From the NCBI GenBank assembly GCA_027257055.1, contig JAPVLO010000083.1, positions 4,696,001 through 4,760,000 of the forward strand: a DNA stretch of 64,000 nt, written 5' to 3'. Every line of letters starts with the position of its first letter. The first letter of the stretch is position 1. Positions 10,835 through 21,512 of the stretch are shown here, one piece after another. This DNA comes from Cephalopachus bancanus (taxonomy: Eukaryota > Chordata > Mammalia > Primates > Tarsiidae). The notes under the pieces were generated by a model. It searched no databases. It was not told the origin of the DNA and saw only the letters and a list, made by a program, of their open reading frames with translations. A program made the position numbers and the translations under genes.

Positions 10835-11040
10835 TTGTACACTGATGTATCCAAGTATATAGAAGAGCACCTGGCACATAGCAAGCATTCAATAAATATT
10901 TAAGGAATGAGTGATTATTGTTCTTGCAAAAGCCTGACAACTCCATGGAAGCAGGAACCACAGATATCTTATTCTAGGCTTTATCTTCAAAATCTAGTTT
11001 ACTGCTACATAGTGGAAGCTTAAAAAGGTGGTTGGTTGAA
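10835..11040 (+). mobile_element. L2 3' tails (two)
   Basis: GAGCACCTGGCACATAGCAA...TTCAATAAATATTTAAGGAA, then a second similar unit from CTCCATGGAAGCAGGAACC. Confidence 0.55.
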
Positions 11041-11310
11041 TGTGGCTTCCGCTTAAGATATTTTGCTCACTAATGATTAGTGCAAAGGAGGATGCCTGGC
11101 TGAGACTATTCATATTGTTTTCTGTTGAACATTTTTCTGAGCAAATATAGTCCATTTGAATATATGTTCCTGCAATAAAACCAGTTCCTATATTGGCAGT
11201 GCAGGTAGAGCAGAACCAGAAGACCCACACACACACAGCACTAACAACAGGAATACTTCCCAGACTCTGTGTTAAACAACTCTAGGCCAGGTGAAGAGGC
11301 CAAAACTGGA

Positions 11311-11460
11311 GGCCAGGTGCAGTGGCTCCTGCCTGTAATCCTAACACTTTGGGAGGCTGAGACAAGAGGAATCGTGGAGGCTAGGAGCTCAAGTCCAGTC
11401 TGGGCAACACAACAAAACCCTGTCTCTGTAAAAAGTGAAAATGAGAAAAAATAAAACATA
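11311..11460 (+). mobile_element. Alu left monomer (FLAM-like), plus
   Basis: GGCCAGGTGCAGTGGCTC to an A-rich tail; no right half. Confidence 0.8.
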
Positions 11461-11462
11461 AG

Positions 11463-11780
11463 TAGGGCACTGAGGCTCCCATCTGTCATACCAACACTTT
11501 GGGAGGCTGAGACAGGTAGATTGCTCGAGCCTCATGGAGTTCAACACCAGCCTGGACAACATAGTAAAATCTAGTATCTACAGAAAAAAAAAAAAGAAAA
11601 ATTAGCAGGTGTGGTGGTGTGGGCCTGTAGTCCCTACTACACCAGATGCTGAGGTGGAAAGACTGCCTGAGCCCAGGTTAAGGCTGCCCTGAGCCATAAT
11701 GGACATGATCAGACCACTGTACTCCAGGGCTTGGGTAACAGAGTGAGACCTGAAGTAAAAATAAATGAATAAATAAATAA
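11463..11780 (+). mobile_element. Alu, plus, old dimer
   Basis: Diverged J-like dimer directly after the monomer; tail ends in AAATAAATGAATAAATAAAT. Confidence 0.88.
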
Positions 11781-11819
11781 AGAGGTTAAATAAACCATGC
11801 CTGGCCTCCTCAGTCTCAT

Positions 11820-12130
11820 CGTTTGTTTTTGTTTGTTTGTTTTGTTTTTTGAGTTGGAGTCTCACTCTGTAGCCCAGGCTGCAGTACAGTGGCATGCCTG
11901 TGGACTTCGCAGCCTCAACCTGCTGCTGGACTCAGGCGATCCTTCCGCCTTAGCCTTCTGAGTAGGTGGAATTACAGGCGTGGTCTACCACGCCCGGCTC
12001 ATTTTTTTTGATTTCTTGTAGAGACGAGGTCTCACCAAGTTCCCCAAGCTGGTCTCGAACCCCTGGACTCAGGAAATCCTCTCGTCTCCACCTCCCAAAG
12101 TGCTGAGGTGACTGAGCCACCGCCCCAGGC
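11820..12130 (-). mobile_element. Alu, minus, full dimer
   Basis: (TTTG)-rich tail, GAGTTGGAGTCTCACTC, ends CCGCCCCAGGC; CTCATC present at both sides. Confidence 0.92.
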
Positions 12131-12890
12131 TCATCATTGCTTCTTCCTTTTCGTACATCCTTAGAGCAGGCTCACACCGTAGGATGAGTCTCAACTAGCG
12201 TGACCAAGGGAGAGTCATGCTATCTCCAGTCTCAGTCTCCTTATCAGTCACAAGGGGCTTCACCCAGGTTCGGTCAGACCGACCCCTCGCAATACGTGAT
12301 GACTCAAAACTGACTAGCCCTGTTCCCCATTCTTCGCTTCCCCCGGCTGCCTTCGCTTTAACCTCCTCGAGGGAAGCACGCGTCCCCCCCCCCCCCGCTC
12401 TGGGCAAGCGCAACAACAGAATGGCCGCGCCCCTTCCTAATTAAATCATTAGCCAAGGTGAGGGCAAGGAGGGAAAGTAACCTCGCCTCGGCCCTACCCG
12501 GATGTGATCAGGGGTTAAAACGACCTCAGGCACGTCACATCACAGGTAAGAGGCTTGGGAAAGTCCGCACTGTCCTCGCCACAACTGCAGGCTCGCAAAG
12601 CCCACGTCTCGGAATACCCGGGGACCCTCAAGCGCGCCCAGGCTCTGCGCTAGAAGGGGGAGTTCCGCACCCGCAGCTAATAGGGGAGGGAGGGGCCCGA
12701 CTGTCCGACTTTTCATTGGCTCAGAGTCACAAAGGCCGCGGCTTCTCCCTCTTCCTGTCGCTGAGTGGTTGAGGCGGAAAAGCAACGCGCATCGTCATTG
12801 GCGGAGCCCAGCTGTCAGTCTTCTCGCGTCTCTCAGCGCGGCATAGCACGGCGCGGCCTGGAGAGCAGTCTCGAAGCCTGCTGCGGGGAG

Positions 12891-12900
12891 AAGATGGCGG
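12891..12900 (+). promoter_or_regulatory. YY1-type motif over PNN start codon
   Basis: AAGATGGCGG is an exact match to the extended YY1 consensus and includes the initiator ATG at 12894. The same arrangement is seen at TRAPPC6B. Confidence 0.65.
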
Positions 12901-13006
12901 TCGCAGTGAGAACTTTGCAGGAGCAGCTAGAGAAGGCCAAAGAGAGCCTCAAGAATGTGGACGAGAATATTCGCAAGCTCACCGGGCGGGATCCGAATGA
13001 CGTGAG
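12894..13006 (+). CDS. PNN: PNN coding exon 1
   Basis: Starts [20 protein letters not shown]; ends inside an Arg codon (AG|G) at a GTAAGG donor. Confidence 0.97.
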
Positions 13007-16000
13007 GTAAGGGCCCGACGGGCACCGCGAGCTCGGATCGGCCGCCCCTCAGGTCCGGGTGAATTGAGGGCGGGAGGGCGGCCGGCCCAGAGAAGACCGA
13101 CTCTCGGGGCCTGTTCCCGGGGCCGCTGTGGAAACCTGTTCTCTGTGAGATCGGGAAGGCCGGGCTCAGGTGCCGGAGGAAGGAGAGCCAGAGCTGGGCA
13201 CGCCGGCACGGCTTCCCGGCCTGTGGGAAGGCCCGGACTGCCGATTCTCGTCCTCGGCCCTGCAGGCCCGGAACTGCAGCACAAAGCCCCTTCCCGCGCC
13301 GGCAGCCACGGTCTCGGGTCCGGCCCGGGGACTCCGCCGGGACGCGAACAGCCGCCTCGCCCCCGACCTTTTGCCCACGTGCAGCTTCCGGGGGGTGGCG
13401 GGACGGGGACTCCATTGGGCTTGTTAACATGCCGTGGCCTCGAGGGAGACGTGATTTCTGTGCTGTGGCTTTTGGAAAACCGAGAAAGTTGAATGAAATC
13501 GTACTTCCTTGCCCTGCTGCAGACACGTGGATCTGAAACTGTCGTCTTAGAACTTTTGTTTTCTCTTGGTGGTGCGCCACTTCCCTAAAAGTAGTTGGTG
13601 CCATTACATGGGTCTACGTGGGATATTTATGCTGATTTGTCAATCTCTTCTAGGCCCATCCAAGCCAGATTGCTGGCCCTTTCTGGTCCTGGTGGAGGTA
13701 GAGGACGTGGTAGTTTATTGCTGAGGTAAGATTTCCTTAGGACTTAACTGCCTACTAAAACTGTGGGGACTATGTACGCTCAGTGGATATACTGATTTGG
13801 GTAAAATTCGTGATCGAGCCAGTAGCAGTGCTTGTGTTATCTTTGTTTTGTTTCATGCTGTGATCGGATCGTTTTCTGTATAAATATAGTTATGTCCCGA
13901 AAAACTAGAGATTGAAGAATGTGTTAATTGACCAGTGTTGTGTCAATGTAATTTATTCTTTGGTAGTTTAAAAAGATAGCATAAAGGCATTTTAGGGTGC
14001 TTGTTCACTTAAAGTGACTTTAGTTGGAGAAAGATTTTGAAAAGTTCAACCAAATTCTCTTGGCAAATGGCAATTTTATTTATTTTTGAGTTGGGGTCTC
14101 ATCGGTCACCCAGGCTGGAGTGCAGTAGCACACTCACAGCCACCGCTGCCTCAACCTGCTGGGCTTAGACGTTCCTTCCCCTCAGCCTTCCAAGTAGCTG
14201 GAACTACAGATGTGTGCCACCACACTTGGCTAATTTTTTGATTTACTGTAGAGATGAGGTCTCACCCACTTGTTCAGGCTGGTCTTGAACCTGTAGGCTC
14301 AGGCAGTCCTCTCACCTTGGCCTCCCAAAGTGCTGGGATTATAGGCATGAGCTACCGTGCCTGGTGGCAAATGGCAATATTGATCTTACTTTAAGTGCTT
14401 AATATTGAACCCTTTTCATTGCAGGCGTGGATTCTCAGATAGTGGAGGAGGACCCCCAGCCAAACAGAGAGACCTTGAAGGGGCAGTCAATAGGTAGGTT
14501 AAAGGATTTCTGAAGGCTTCTCTGTTTCCTAAGATAGCACACCAATTAAGCATTTAGTAAACTGTCAAATCATATTGTATTAGAATTGAGCAGTATATCA
14601 CTTCTCCCCCACTTACCTTCATATTTGACTGAGCTGAGACAACCAGTTCTTTGCTCATGATAACCCAAATTTTATCAACATAAAGGTCATGAAAAGAATA
14701 CAATTTGAGGAAATTGTCAGTTGGTATCACCTTTCCTGTCTTGTACTTCAAAATTTGAACTAGCTTGAGAAATATTTAGATAATACAGGAGATAAAGGTT
14801 TGGTTTGGGCCTTAGTCGATACATTTTATTCTTTCACTACAGGAATAAAGAGTAAAATGGGATGAAGTCTGATAGAAAGAAGTGGCAATGAAACTTAGAA
14901 AAAGTATTTGTCCTCAGTGAACAATTACATAAATTCTGTGGTGATCATTTAAACTTTTTTTTTTTTTTTTTGAGTTGGAGTCTCACTCTGTCGCCCAGAC
15001 TGGAGTGGAGTACAGTGGCCGCTCCTGGCCACCACAGCCTTCACCTCCTGGGCTCCAGCGATCCTTCCACCTCAGCCTTCCAAGTAACTAGAACTACAGG
15101 CGGACGCTACCATGCCTGGCTAATTTTTTGATTTATTGTAGAGATGAGGTCTCGCCAAGTTGCCCAGGCGGGTCTCGAACCCGCAGGCTCAGGCAATCCA
15201 TTCACCTCAGCCTCCCAAAGGCGCAGGGATTACAGGCTGAGCCACTGAGCCCGGCTCATTTAAACATTTAAATTATTTTTTTCTTTGGCAGGCTGGGCGG
15301 AGAGCGTCGGACAAGAAGGGAATCACGCCAAGAAAGCGACCCAGAGGATGATGATGTAAAAAAGGTATTGAGATTAAAAGCACTTATAAGAAGATAAATA
15401 TGGTATTTTTACTTTGCTGCATGTAAAAGTGTGCCACCCATATGATAGCTAAATTACTGAGATTTTTTTCTCCTGCAGCCAGCGTTGCAGTCCTCAGTTG
15501 TAGCTACCTCCAAAGAGCGTACACGTAGAGACCTTATCCAGGATCAAAATATGGATGAAAAGGGGAAGCAAAGGTATCTATAGTACCCTGGCTGGGGGGG
15601 TGGCATTTCTCTGAAACACTGCGGTTTTAAGAAATATTAAGGGTTTGTTCAAGTGTCCTGTAAATCTCTTTAAAAAGATGTGTTTAAATGAAGTGGATCC
15701 TATTGAAATGGAATTTTTCTTTATCTGTTCTTTAGGAACCGGCGAATATTTGGCTTGTTGATGGGCACCCTACAGAAATTTAAACAAGAATCCACTGTTG
15801 CTACTGAAAGGGTATTTGCAGTTTTTTTGTTTTGCATTATGTATTTAAGTTGTCAGAGTAGTAGATGAATGTTTCTTTTTTTTGGTTTGGAGTTTTACAC
15901 CATCGCCCAGGCTGGAGTGCAAGAGTTTAAAAGCTCTTTTAAGACTTAGTTGCAAGCCTAAAATAAAGCCAAGTGAAAAATTATTAAACTTTCTGGGGTT

Positions 16001-19000
16001 ACCTTTCTGAGTGTGTTAACTTGTGAACTGCTCTTTAAGGTGATGTGAATTGAGTGCATTTTTGTTTGTAGTATGAAGAGCCATGGTCTGTAACTCTTGG
16101 AACCTAGATTCCTGTCTCAGCTAACAGCAATCTTATTATGTAGTCTTGGATAAGTCTTCAATTTTTTTTAGGCCTCAGAGCTGAACAAAGGAGTTGAACA
16201 TTATGATCTTGCAGCTAATTTTAAGACTAATTTACATACCCAAAGGCAATACTTAGCATTATAAAAGCAAAGTTATAAACATTCCCTGCCCTCCATTATG
16301 TATTGAACTGTATTGTCTTTCTAGAAGTTTCTCTTTCATTAAAGATACGAAATTAGGCTCGGTGGCTCAGCCTGTAATCCCGCGCCTTTGGGAGACTGAG
16401 GTGAGTGGATTGCCTGAGCCTGTGGGTTCAAGACCCACCTGGGCAACTTGACGAGACCTCATCTCTACAGTAAATAAAAAAAATTAGTCTGGCGTGGTAG
16501 CGCGCGCCTGTAATTCCGGCTACTCGGAAGGCTGAGGCAGAAGGATCGCCGGAGCCCAGCAGGTCAAGGCTGCGGTGGCCGGGAGTGTGCCACCGCACTC
16601 CAGTCTGGGCGACAGAGTGAGACTCCAACTCAAAAAAAAAAAAAAAAGATACAAAATTATATCTGGAGTTAAGCCCCACGTAATTGCTTCTGAGGGAAAA
16701 TGTTAAAAAATAACTGAGAATATAGAGGCTTAAGGCATCTTAATGTTTGAAGACAATCAATTGGTAGTTTTCTAAAATAAGTGGATAGAAAGTATGACTA
16801 GTGTTAATTACTTCATTCGTTAGGAAAGAAGAATAAAGATAACCTCTAAAAACAGTACTCTTCTTTTTTAAGGTTAACTTTAATGAAAAAGCCTTAAAGG
16901 TTATGTTGGGATAAGAACAGTTTTTTATATTATAGCTACTGTCCTAGAAATTTTTTTTTTGAGTTGCAGTCTCACTCTGTCACCTAGGCAGGAGTACAGT
17001 GGCATACTCATGGCCACCCCTGCGTCGACCTGCTAGGCTCCAACAATCCTTCCACCTTAGCCTCAGCCTTCCAAGTAACTGGAACTACAGGGTCATGCTA
17101 CCATGCCCAACTAATTTTTAAATTTAATTTAGTTTAATTTTTTAATTTTTTTGAGTTGGAGTCTCACTCTGTTGCCCAGACTGGAGTGCAGTGGCCGCTC
17201 CCGGCCATCGCAGCCTCGACCTGCTGGGCTCCGGCAATCCTTCCGCCTCAGCCTTCCAAGTAGCTGGAACTACAGGCGTGTGCTACCACACCTGGCTAAT
17301 TTTTTGATTTATTGTAGAGATGAAGTCTCACCAAGTTGCCCAGGCGGGTCTCGAACCTGCGGGCTCAGGCAATCCACTCACCTCAGCCTCCCAAGATGCG
17401 GGATTACAGGCTGAGCCACCAAGCCCAGCTTAATTTAATTTTAATTTTTTTTTTTTTTTTTGTAAGAGTCTCACTCTGTCGCCCAGGCTGGAATGCAGTG
17501 GTACACTCATGGCCACCACAGCTTCGACCCACTGGGCTCAGGCGATCTTTCTACCTCAGCCTTTCAAGTAGCTGGAATTATAGACATGCACCACCAAACC
17601 TGCCTAGTTTTTCTAATTTTTTTTTTTATTTATTGTAGAGATGAGGTGTCGCCAAGTTGTCCAGGCTGGTCCCAAACTCACAGGCTCAGGCAGTCCACTC
17701 GTCTCGGTCTCCCAAAGTGCTGGCATTATAGGCTGAGCCACTGAGCCTAACCTTGAAATTTTAATATTGGAAAAAGCCTCGGTCCCTATTACCTGAGAGA
17801 CAAATTACAACCAGTACCCAAGTTCTAAGTTCAAGCGAGTTGGTAACCTGAATTAAAAATATGAAACATATGCGTATACCTTTACGTAGTAAAATTGTAA
17901 TATTTCACAAAATCAGGGTGTGTAATAGCTTTTGTATCATAGTTGAACTGAAACCAAGTAAATTTTGTCTTTCATTTTGACACATAAATATTAAAGTAAG
18001 TATTTTTTATTTTAGCAAAAGAGACGCCAGGAAATTGAACAAAAACTTGAAGTTCAGGCAGAAGAAGAGAGAAAGCAGGTTGAAAATGAGAGGAGAGAAC
18101 TGTTTGAAGAGAGACGCGCCAAGCAGACAGAGCTGCGGCTTTTGGAACAGAAAGTTGAGCTTGCACAACTGGTAAGTAGTATTTTGGAATTCTAAGATTG
18201 GTAATCCTCCACGTTTAAAAAACCATTGACCTTTTATCTTTTCTTTAGCAAGAAGAATGGAATGAGCATAATGCCAAGATAATTAAATATATAAGAACTA
18301 AGACAAAGCCCCATTTGTTTTATATTCCTGGAAGAATGTGCCCAGCTACCCAAAAACTAATAGAAGAGTCACAGAGAAAAATGAATGGTAAGTACTTGAA
18401 GAGATCCGATGAAATTTTCCTAACGGGTAAAGTATTAAATTCATGTACACACATCTGGTTGTTTCTAAAATAATTGTGATTTAGTGGTTGATTTGTTGTT
18501 TTAAAGATTCGGTGGTTCTAATGAGTTTTGGAGTGCAGGAATCTGAAAGTTGTTTTGTAGATGGTGTTTATACATCTGTATTTCTTAAGTATTTGTGTAA
18601 GATCATTTCTTTTTGCTTGATACTCTTACTAACCTGATAAAATGCTAATGACTCACGTCAAAAGTTAACATTGATATAGTTCTTAGAAATGTGGAAGGAT
18701 AGACATTGCTAAGATGATGATTTGTCTCCTTGGGATCAGAAAAATATGGGATTTGCTATAAAACTGGTTGTTTTAACTAAGTTTTTGTTATTTTTCATCT
18801 AGCATAAAGAGTGATCTGTTTTTTTTATCAGTTAGATAATGTCTGGTTTGCCTGCCACTAGTTTAATAATATATAGATTTCCCGTGGTTCTTTGGTTTTA
18901 TCATTTTATGTCAGTTTATAATAATTTGCCATAATCAGTCTTTCATCATCATTGCTTTATAAAGAGACATTCAGATGAAACTTAATGACGGTTTTTGACC

Positions 19001-20470
19001 AGGTATAAAATTGTGACTTTGAATTTTCTTAATCATAGAAATTTTACATGTGTAAATTTTTATCCTTTAGCTTTATTTGAAGGTAGACGCATCGAATTTG
19101 CAGAACAAATAAATAAAATGGAGGCTAGGCCTAGAAGACAGTCAATGAAGGAAAAAGAGCATCAGGTGGTGCGTAATGAAGAACAGAAGGCGGAACAAGA
19201 AGAGGGTAAGGTGGTGGCTCAGCAAGAGGAAGAGTTGGAGGAGACAGGTAATCAGCACAATGATGTAGAAATAGAGGAAGCAGGAGAGGAAGAGGAAAAG
19301 GAAGTAGGGAATGTTCATAGTGATGCAGAGAAAGAACAGGAGGAGGAAGAACAAAAACAGGAAATGGAGGTTAAGATGGAAGAGGAAACTGAGGTAAGAG
19401 AAAGTGAGAAGCTGCAGGATAGTCAGCCTGAAGAAGTAATGGATGTGCTAGAGATGGTTGAGAATGTTAAAAACATAATTACTGAGCAGGAAGTGATGGA
19501 AACTAATCAAGTTGAAAGTGTAGAACCTTCAGAAAATGAAACTAGCAAAGAGTTGGAGCCAGAGATGGAATTTGAAGTTGAGCCAGATAAAGAACGTAAA
19601 TCTCTTTCTCCTGGGAAAGAGAATGTTAGTACTCTAGATATGGAAAAGGAGTCTGAGGAAAAAGAAGAAAAAGAATCTGAGCCCCAACCTGAGCCTCAGC
19701 CTCAGCTGCAACCTCAGACCCAGCCCCAAGCCCAAGCCCAAGCCCAAACCCAAGCCCAAGCCCAAACCGAGCCCCAACCTCAATCCCAACCAGTACTCCA
19801 GTCCCAGCCTCCCTCTCAGCCTGAGACTTTGCCATTAACTGTTTTACAGCCTCCACCCCAGGCTATTCAGGAGCAAGGGCATTTACTACCTGAGAGGAAG
19901 GAGCTTCCTGTAGAGTCTGTGAAACTTACTGAAGTGCCAGTAGAGCCAGTCTTGACAGTCCATCCAGAGAGCAAGAGCAAGACCAAAACTAGGAGCAGAA
20001 GTAGAGGTCGAGCTAGAAATAAAACAAGCAAGAGTAGAAGCCGAAGCAGTAGCAGTAGCAGTTCTAGTAGCAGTTCGACCAGTAGCAGCAGCGGAAGCAG
20101 TTCCAGCAGTGGCAGTAGTAGCAGTCGAAGTAGTTCCAGTAGCAGCTCCAGTACAAGTGGCAGCAGCAGCAGGGACAGCAGCAGCAGCACAAGTAGTAGT
20201 AGCGAGAGTAGAAGTCGGAGTAGGGGCCGGGGCCATAATAGAGATAGAAAGCACAGAAGGAGTGTGGATCGGAAGAGAAGGGATACTTCAGGACTAGAAA
20301 GAAGTCACAAATCTTCAAAAGGTGGTAGTAGTAGAGATACAAAAGGATCAAAGGATAAGAATTCCCGGTCTGACAGGAAGAGGTCTATATCAGAGAGTAG
20401 TCGATCAGGCAAAAGATCTTCAAGAAGTGAAAGAGACCGAAAATCAGACAGGAAAGACAAGAGGCGTTAA
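12894..20470 (+). CDS. PNN: PNN, pinin (complete, 9 coding exons)
   Basis: Pinin is a nuclear-speckle SR-related protein. With RNPS1 and SAP18 it forms the PSAP complex on the exon-junction complex and steers alternative splicing; it is also reported at desmosomes and with the corepressor CtBP. Coding exons: 12894-13006, 13654-13725, 14425-14493, 15292-15364, 15479-15573, 15736-15811, 18016-18171, 18249-18387, 19071-20470. They join in phase to 730 residues plus stop, against 717 in human. Domain order: N-terminal pinin/SDK region with Gly/Arg stretch (about 1-130), coiled-coil pinin/SDK/memA region (about 150-285, Glu/Arg/Lys-rich), acidic Glu-rich region (about 290-460), a Pro/Gln repeat (about 469-510), and a C-terminal RS region with a long Ser tract (about 590-645) ending RSDRKDKRR. 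The start has a strong context (AAGATGG). The extra length relative to human lies mainly in the Pro/Gln repeat. Confidence 0.98.
13654..13725 (+). CDS. PNN: PNN coding exon 2
   Basis: 72 bases between CTTCTAG and GTAAGA; encodes [20 protein letters not shown] and on. Confidence 0.97.
14075..14364 (-). mobile_element. Alu, minus, in PNN intron 2
   Basis: Perfect 14-base target repeat TGGCAAATGGCAAT (14061-14074, 14365-14378). Confidence 0.94.
14425..14493 (+). CDS. PNN: PNN coding exon 3
   Basis: 69 bases between TTGCAG and GTAGGT; encodes [20 protein letters not shown] and on. Confidence 0.96.
14955..15255 (-). mobile_element. Alu, minus, in PNN intron 3
   Basis: Target repeat TCATTTAAAC (14945-14954, 15256-15265). 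Its end is 36 bases from the exon 4 acceptor junction. Confidence 0.94.
15292..15364 (+). CDS. PNN: PNN coding exon 4
   Basis: 73 bases between TTGGCAG and GTATTG; encodes [20 protein letters not shown] and on. A minus-strand Alu ends 36 bases before it. Confidence 0.96.
15479..15573 (+). CDS. PNN: PNN coding exon 5
   Basis: 95 bases between CCTGCAG and GTATCT; encodes [20 protein letters not shown] and on. Confidence 0.96.
15736..15811 (+). CDS. PNN: PNN coding exon 6
   Basis: 76 bases between TTTAG and GTATTT; encodes [20 protein letters not shown] and on. Intron 6, 2.2 kb, carries most of the intronic Alus. Confidence 0.96.
15873..15920 (-). mobile_element. Alu 3' stub, minus, in PNN intron 6
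   Basis: Only TTTGGAGTTTTACACCATCG to CTGGAGTGCA remains. Confidence 0.65.
16075..16275 (-). mobile_element. MIR fragment (weak), PNN intron 6
   Basis: TAGTCTTGGATAAGTCTTCA and GGCCTCAGAGCTGAAC follow the minus-strand MIR order. Confidence 0.4.
16356..16644 (+). mobile_element. Alu, plus, in PNN intron 6
   Basis: Target repeat AAAGATACGAAATTA / AAAGATACAAAATTA (16341-16355, 16645-16659). Only plus-strand Alu in this intron. Confidence 0.94.
16946..17125 (-). mobile_element. Alu right monomer, minus, PNN intron 6
   Basis: Ends at CATGCCCAACTAATTTTT; the left monomer is absent. Confidence 0.85.
17146..17429 (-). mobile_element. Alu, minus, PNN intron 6
   Basis: Full dimer, GAGTTGGAGTCTCACTC to CCAAGCCCAGC, set in TTAATTTAATTT-rich flanks. 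Confidence 0.93.
17441..17750 (-). mobile_element. Alu, minus, PNN intron 6
   Basis: Full dimer with long T tail, directly after the previous one. Confidence 0.92.
18016..18171 (+). CDS. PNN: PNN coding exon 7
   Basis: 156 bases between TTTTAG and GTAAGT; encodes the coiled-coil stretch [20 protein letters not shown] and on. Confidence 0.97.
18249..18387 (+). CDS. PNN: PNN coding exon 8
   Basis: 139 bases between CTTTAG and GTAAGT; encodes [20 protein letters not shown] and on, ending KMN plus one base. Confidence 0.97.
18388..19070. other. PNN intron 8
   Basis: No Alu; T-rich unique sequence ending in the acceptor TATCCTTTAG. Confidence 0.6.
19071..20470 (+). CDS. PNN: PNN coding exon 9 (last)
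   Basis: 1400 bases after a CCTTTAG acceptor, from [20 protein letters not shown] to the TAA stop. It holds the acidic region, the Pro/Gln repeat and the RS tail. The reading frame also stays open back to 18995 in the intron, but the acceptor at 19070 and the human protein fix the exon start. Confidence 0.97.
19725..19766 (+). repeat. Coding hexanucleotide repeat in PNN
   Basis: Seven tandem units of CCCAAG or CCCAAA, in frame, encoding alternating Gln with Ala or Thr (residues about 483-497). It sits inside the wider Pro/Gln-rich tract and accounts for much of the extra length over human PNN. Confidence 0.9.
20045..20215 (+). repeat. PNN serine-codon tract
   Basis: Imperfect AGC/AGT/TCC repeat encoding a run of mostly serine with a few Thr, Gly, Arg and Asp. 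It is a normal part of the RS domain. It produces long spurious open frames on the opposite strand. Confidence 0.85.
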
Positions 20471-20837
20471 TGGAAGAAGCCAGGCTCTCTTAGCCTATTC
20501 TTTGCAGCAGAAGATTTCTTGATGAGTAAAAGGATTACCTTTCTTTGTAAGGAGGATGCTGCCTTAAGAATTGCATGTTGTAAAAAGTCTTTTTGGAAAA
20601 TACAGACTGTTTGTTTACCAGACATTCTTGTACTTTTTGCATAATTTTGTAAGAGTTATTTATCAAAATTATGTGAGGTTCTGAAATATGTAAAAATGAT
20701 AATAATAAAAAAAGATTAACATCCCTTGTCATCTTTTTTAAATACCCTATACGCTTCAGTAAGAATCTGTATATTTTAATAGGCAAATCTTTAAGTCTGT
20801 TCCCTTCTAATTCTGTATCATATATTGCTTTTGTAGA

Positions 20838-20843
20838 AATAAA
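20838..20843 (+). promoter_or_regulatory. AATAAA polyadenylation signal, proximal
   Basis: AATAAA 368 bases after the PNN stop, followed by T-rich sequence (TTCTTTCATTATTTTGGGG). A second AATAAA follows at 20892-20897. Candidate short 3' end. Confidence 0.6.
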
Positions 20844-20891
20844 TGTGCACTTCTTTCATTATTTTGGGGATGACCTTGTTGACACTTGTAT

Positions 20892-20897
20892 AATAAA
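20892..20897 (+). promoter_or_regulatory. AATAAA polyadenylation signal, second
   Basis: AATAAA in TATAATAAATATCC, 54 bases after the first signal; followed by a weak T-rich region. Confidence 0.5.
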
Positions 20898-21506
20898 TAT
20901 CCCGATACCATTTTCAGTTCTTATCACTAGATATTGAACAGGATTAGAATGTTTTTGAAGGTTTCCTCACTTTTATTTGTCTTTAGACAAGTATCTGAGT
21001 TGTCAGAGTCAGATCTTTGCAGCTTCAAGGGGAGCAGATTGTTCTCTTTAAAATCATTTATTATTTTCTAGTAATCTAAGCATTTTTCCCTGTTACTCAT
21101 TTTAACCATATATTTGGTAGTTAACTGGTTGGCATTTTCTTCCTGATTATGGGAGCATCATTCTTTTGTCCTCATGGTTACTTCTGTCATACAGCATATA
21201 CATGTGTTAAAGAAAATCACTTCTTCCTAGGGGAGGGAGGTAGAAAAGTCTCTTCAAAACTTGGTTTTTGAGTTTGTGGTCCTGTCTTAACTTTTATGTT
21301 GGCTCTAACTGAAACATGCCAATATGTGTTTTCAAGAATTTTGTTTAAGGAAGTATTGTATGAAAGTTTACAAAATGAAGGAAGGTCATCTAGACTTTAA
21401 TATGTAAGCGAGATAACACACAAGTGTACCAAGTGATTATTAACTTTGTTGTTTTATAAATTTGTATGAAGTTGGAGTATCTGTTGCCCATTACTATACA
21501 TGTGCA

Positions 21507-21512
21507 AATAAA
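21507..21512 (+). promoter_or_regulatory. AATAAA polyadenylation signal, distal
   Basis: AATAAA followed by a TGTGG/TTGTGTG stretch, a typical GU-rich downstream element, about 1.04 kb after the stop. Candidate long 3' end. Confidence 0.6.

Larger units (their letters stand above)
12390..13430 (+). promoter_or_regulatory. PNN: PNN CpG island and promoter
   Basis: CpG-rich sequence covering about 500 bases before the PNN start, exon 1 and the first part of intron 1. Two reverse CCAAT boxes (ATTGG at 12715-12719 and 12797-12801), an ETS-like CCGGATGT near 12500 and a CACGTCAC CRE/E-box-like site near 12531 are visible. No TATA box is seen. This is the pattern of a broadly expressed gene. Confidence 0.8.

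Noticed and set aside
12927..13604. 225-codon minus-strand open frame over the PNN first exon and intron 1
   Set aside because: G+C-rich sequence lacks stop codons by chance; it resembles no known protein and overlaps a CpG island.
18995..19070. Extension of the PNN exon 9 frame upstream into intron 8, with an ATG at 18995
   Set aside because: The acceptor at 19070 and the match to human pinin from LFEGRR set the exon start; the upstream codons do not resemble pinin.
19626..20351. Long minus-strand open frames opposite PNN exon 9 (Leu-rich, Ala/Thr-rich, Cys/Tyr-rich)
   Set aside because: They are mirror readings of the Pro/Gln repeat and the serine-codon tract; the plus-strand protein is well known and these have no independent support.
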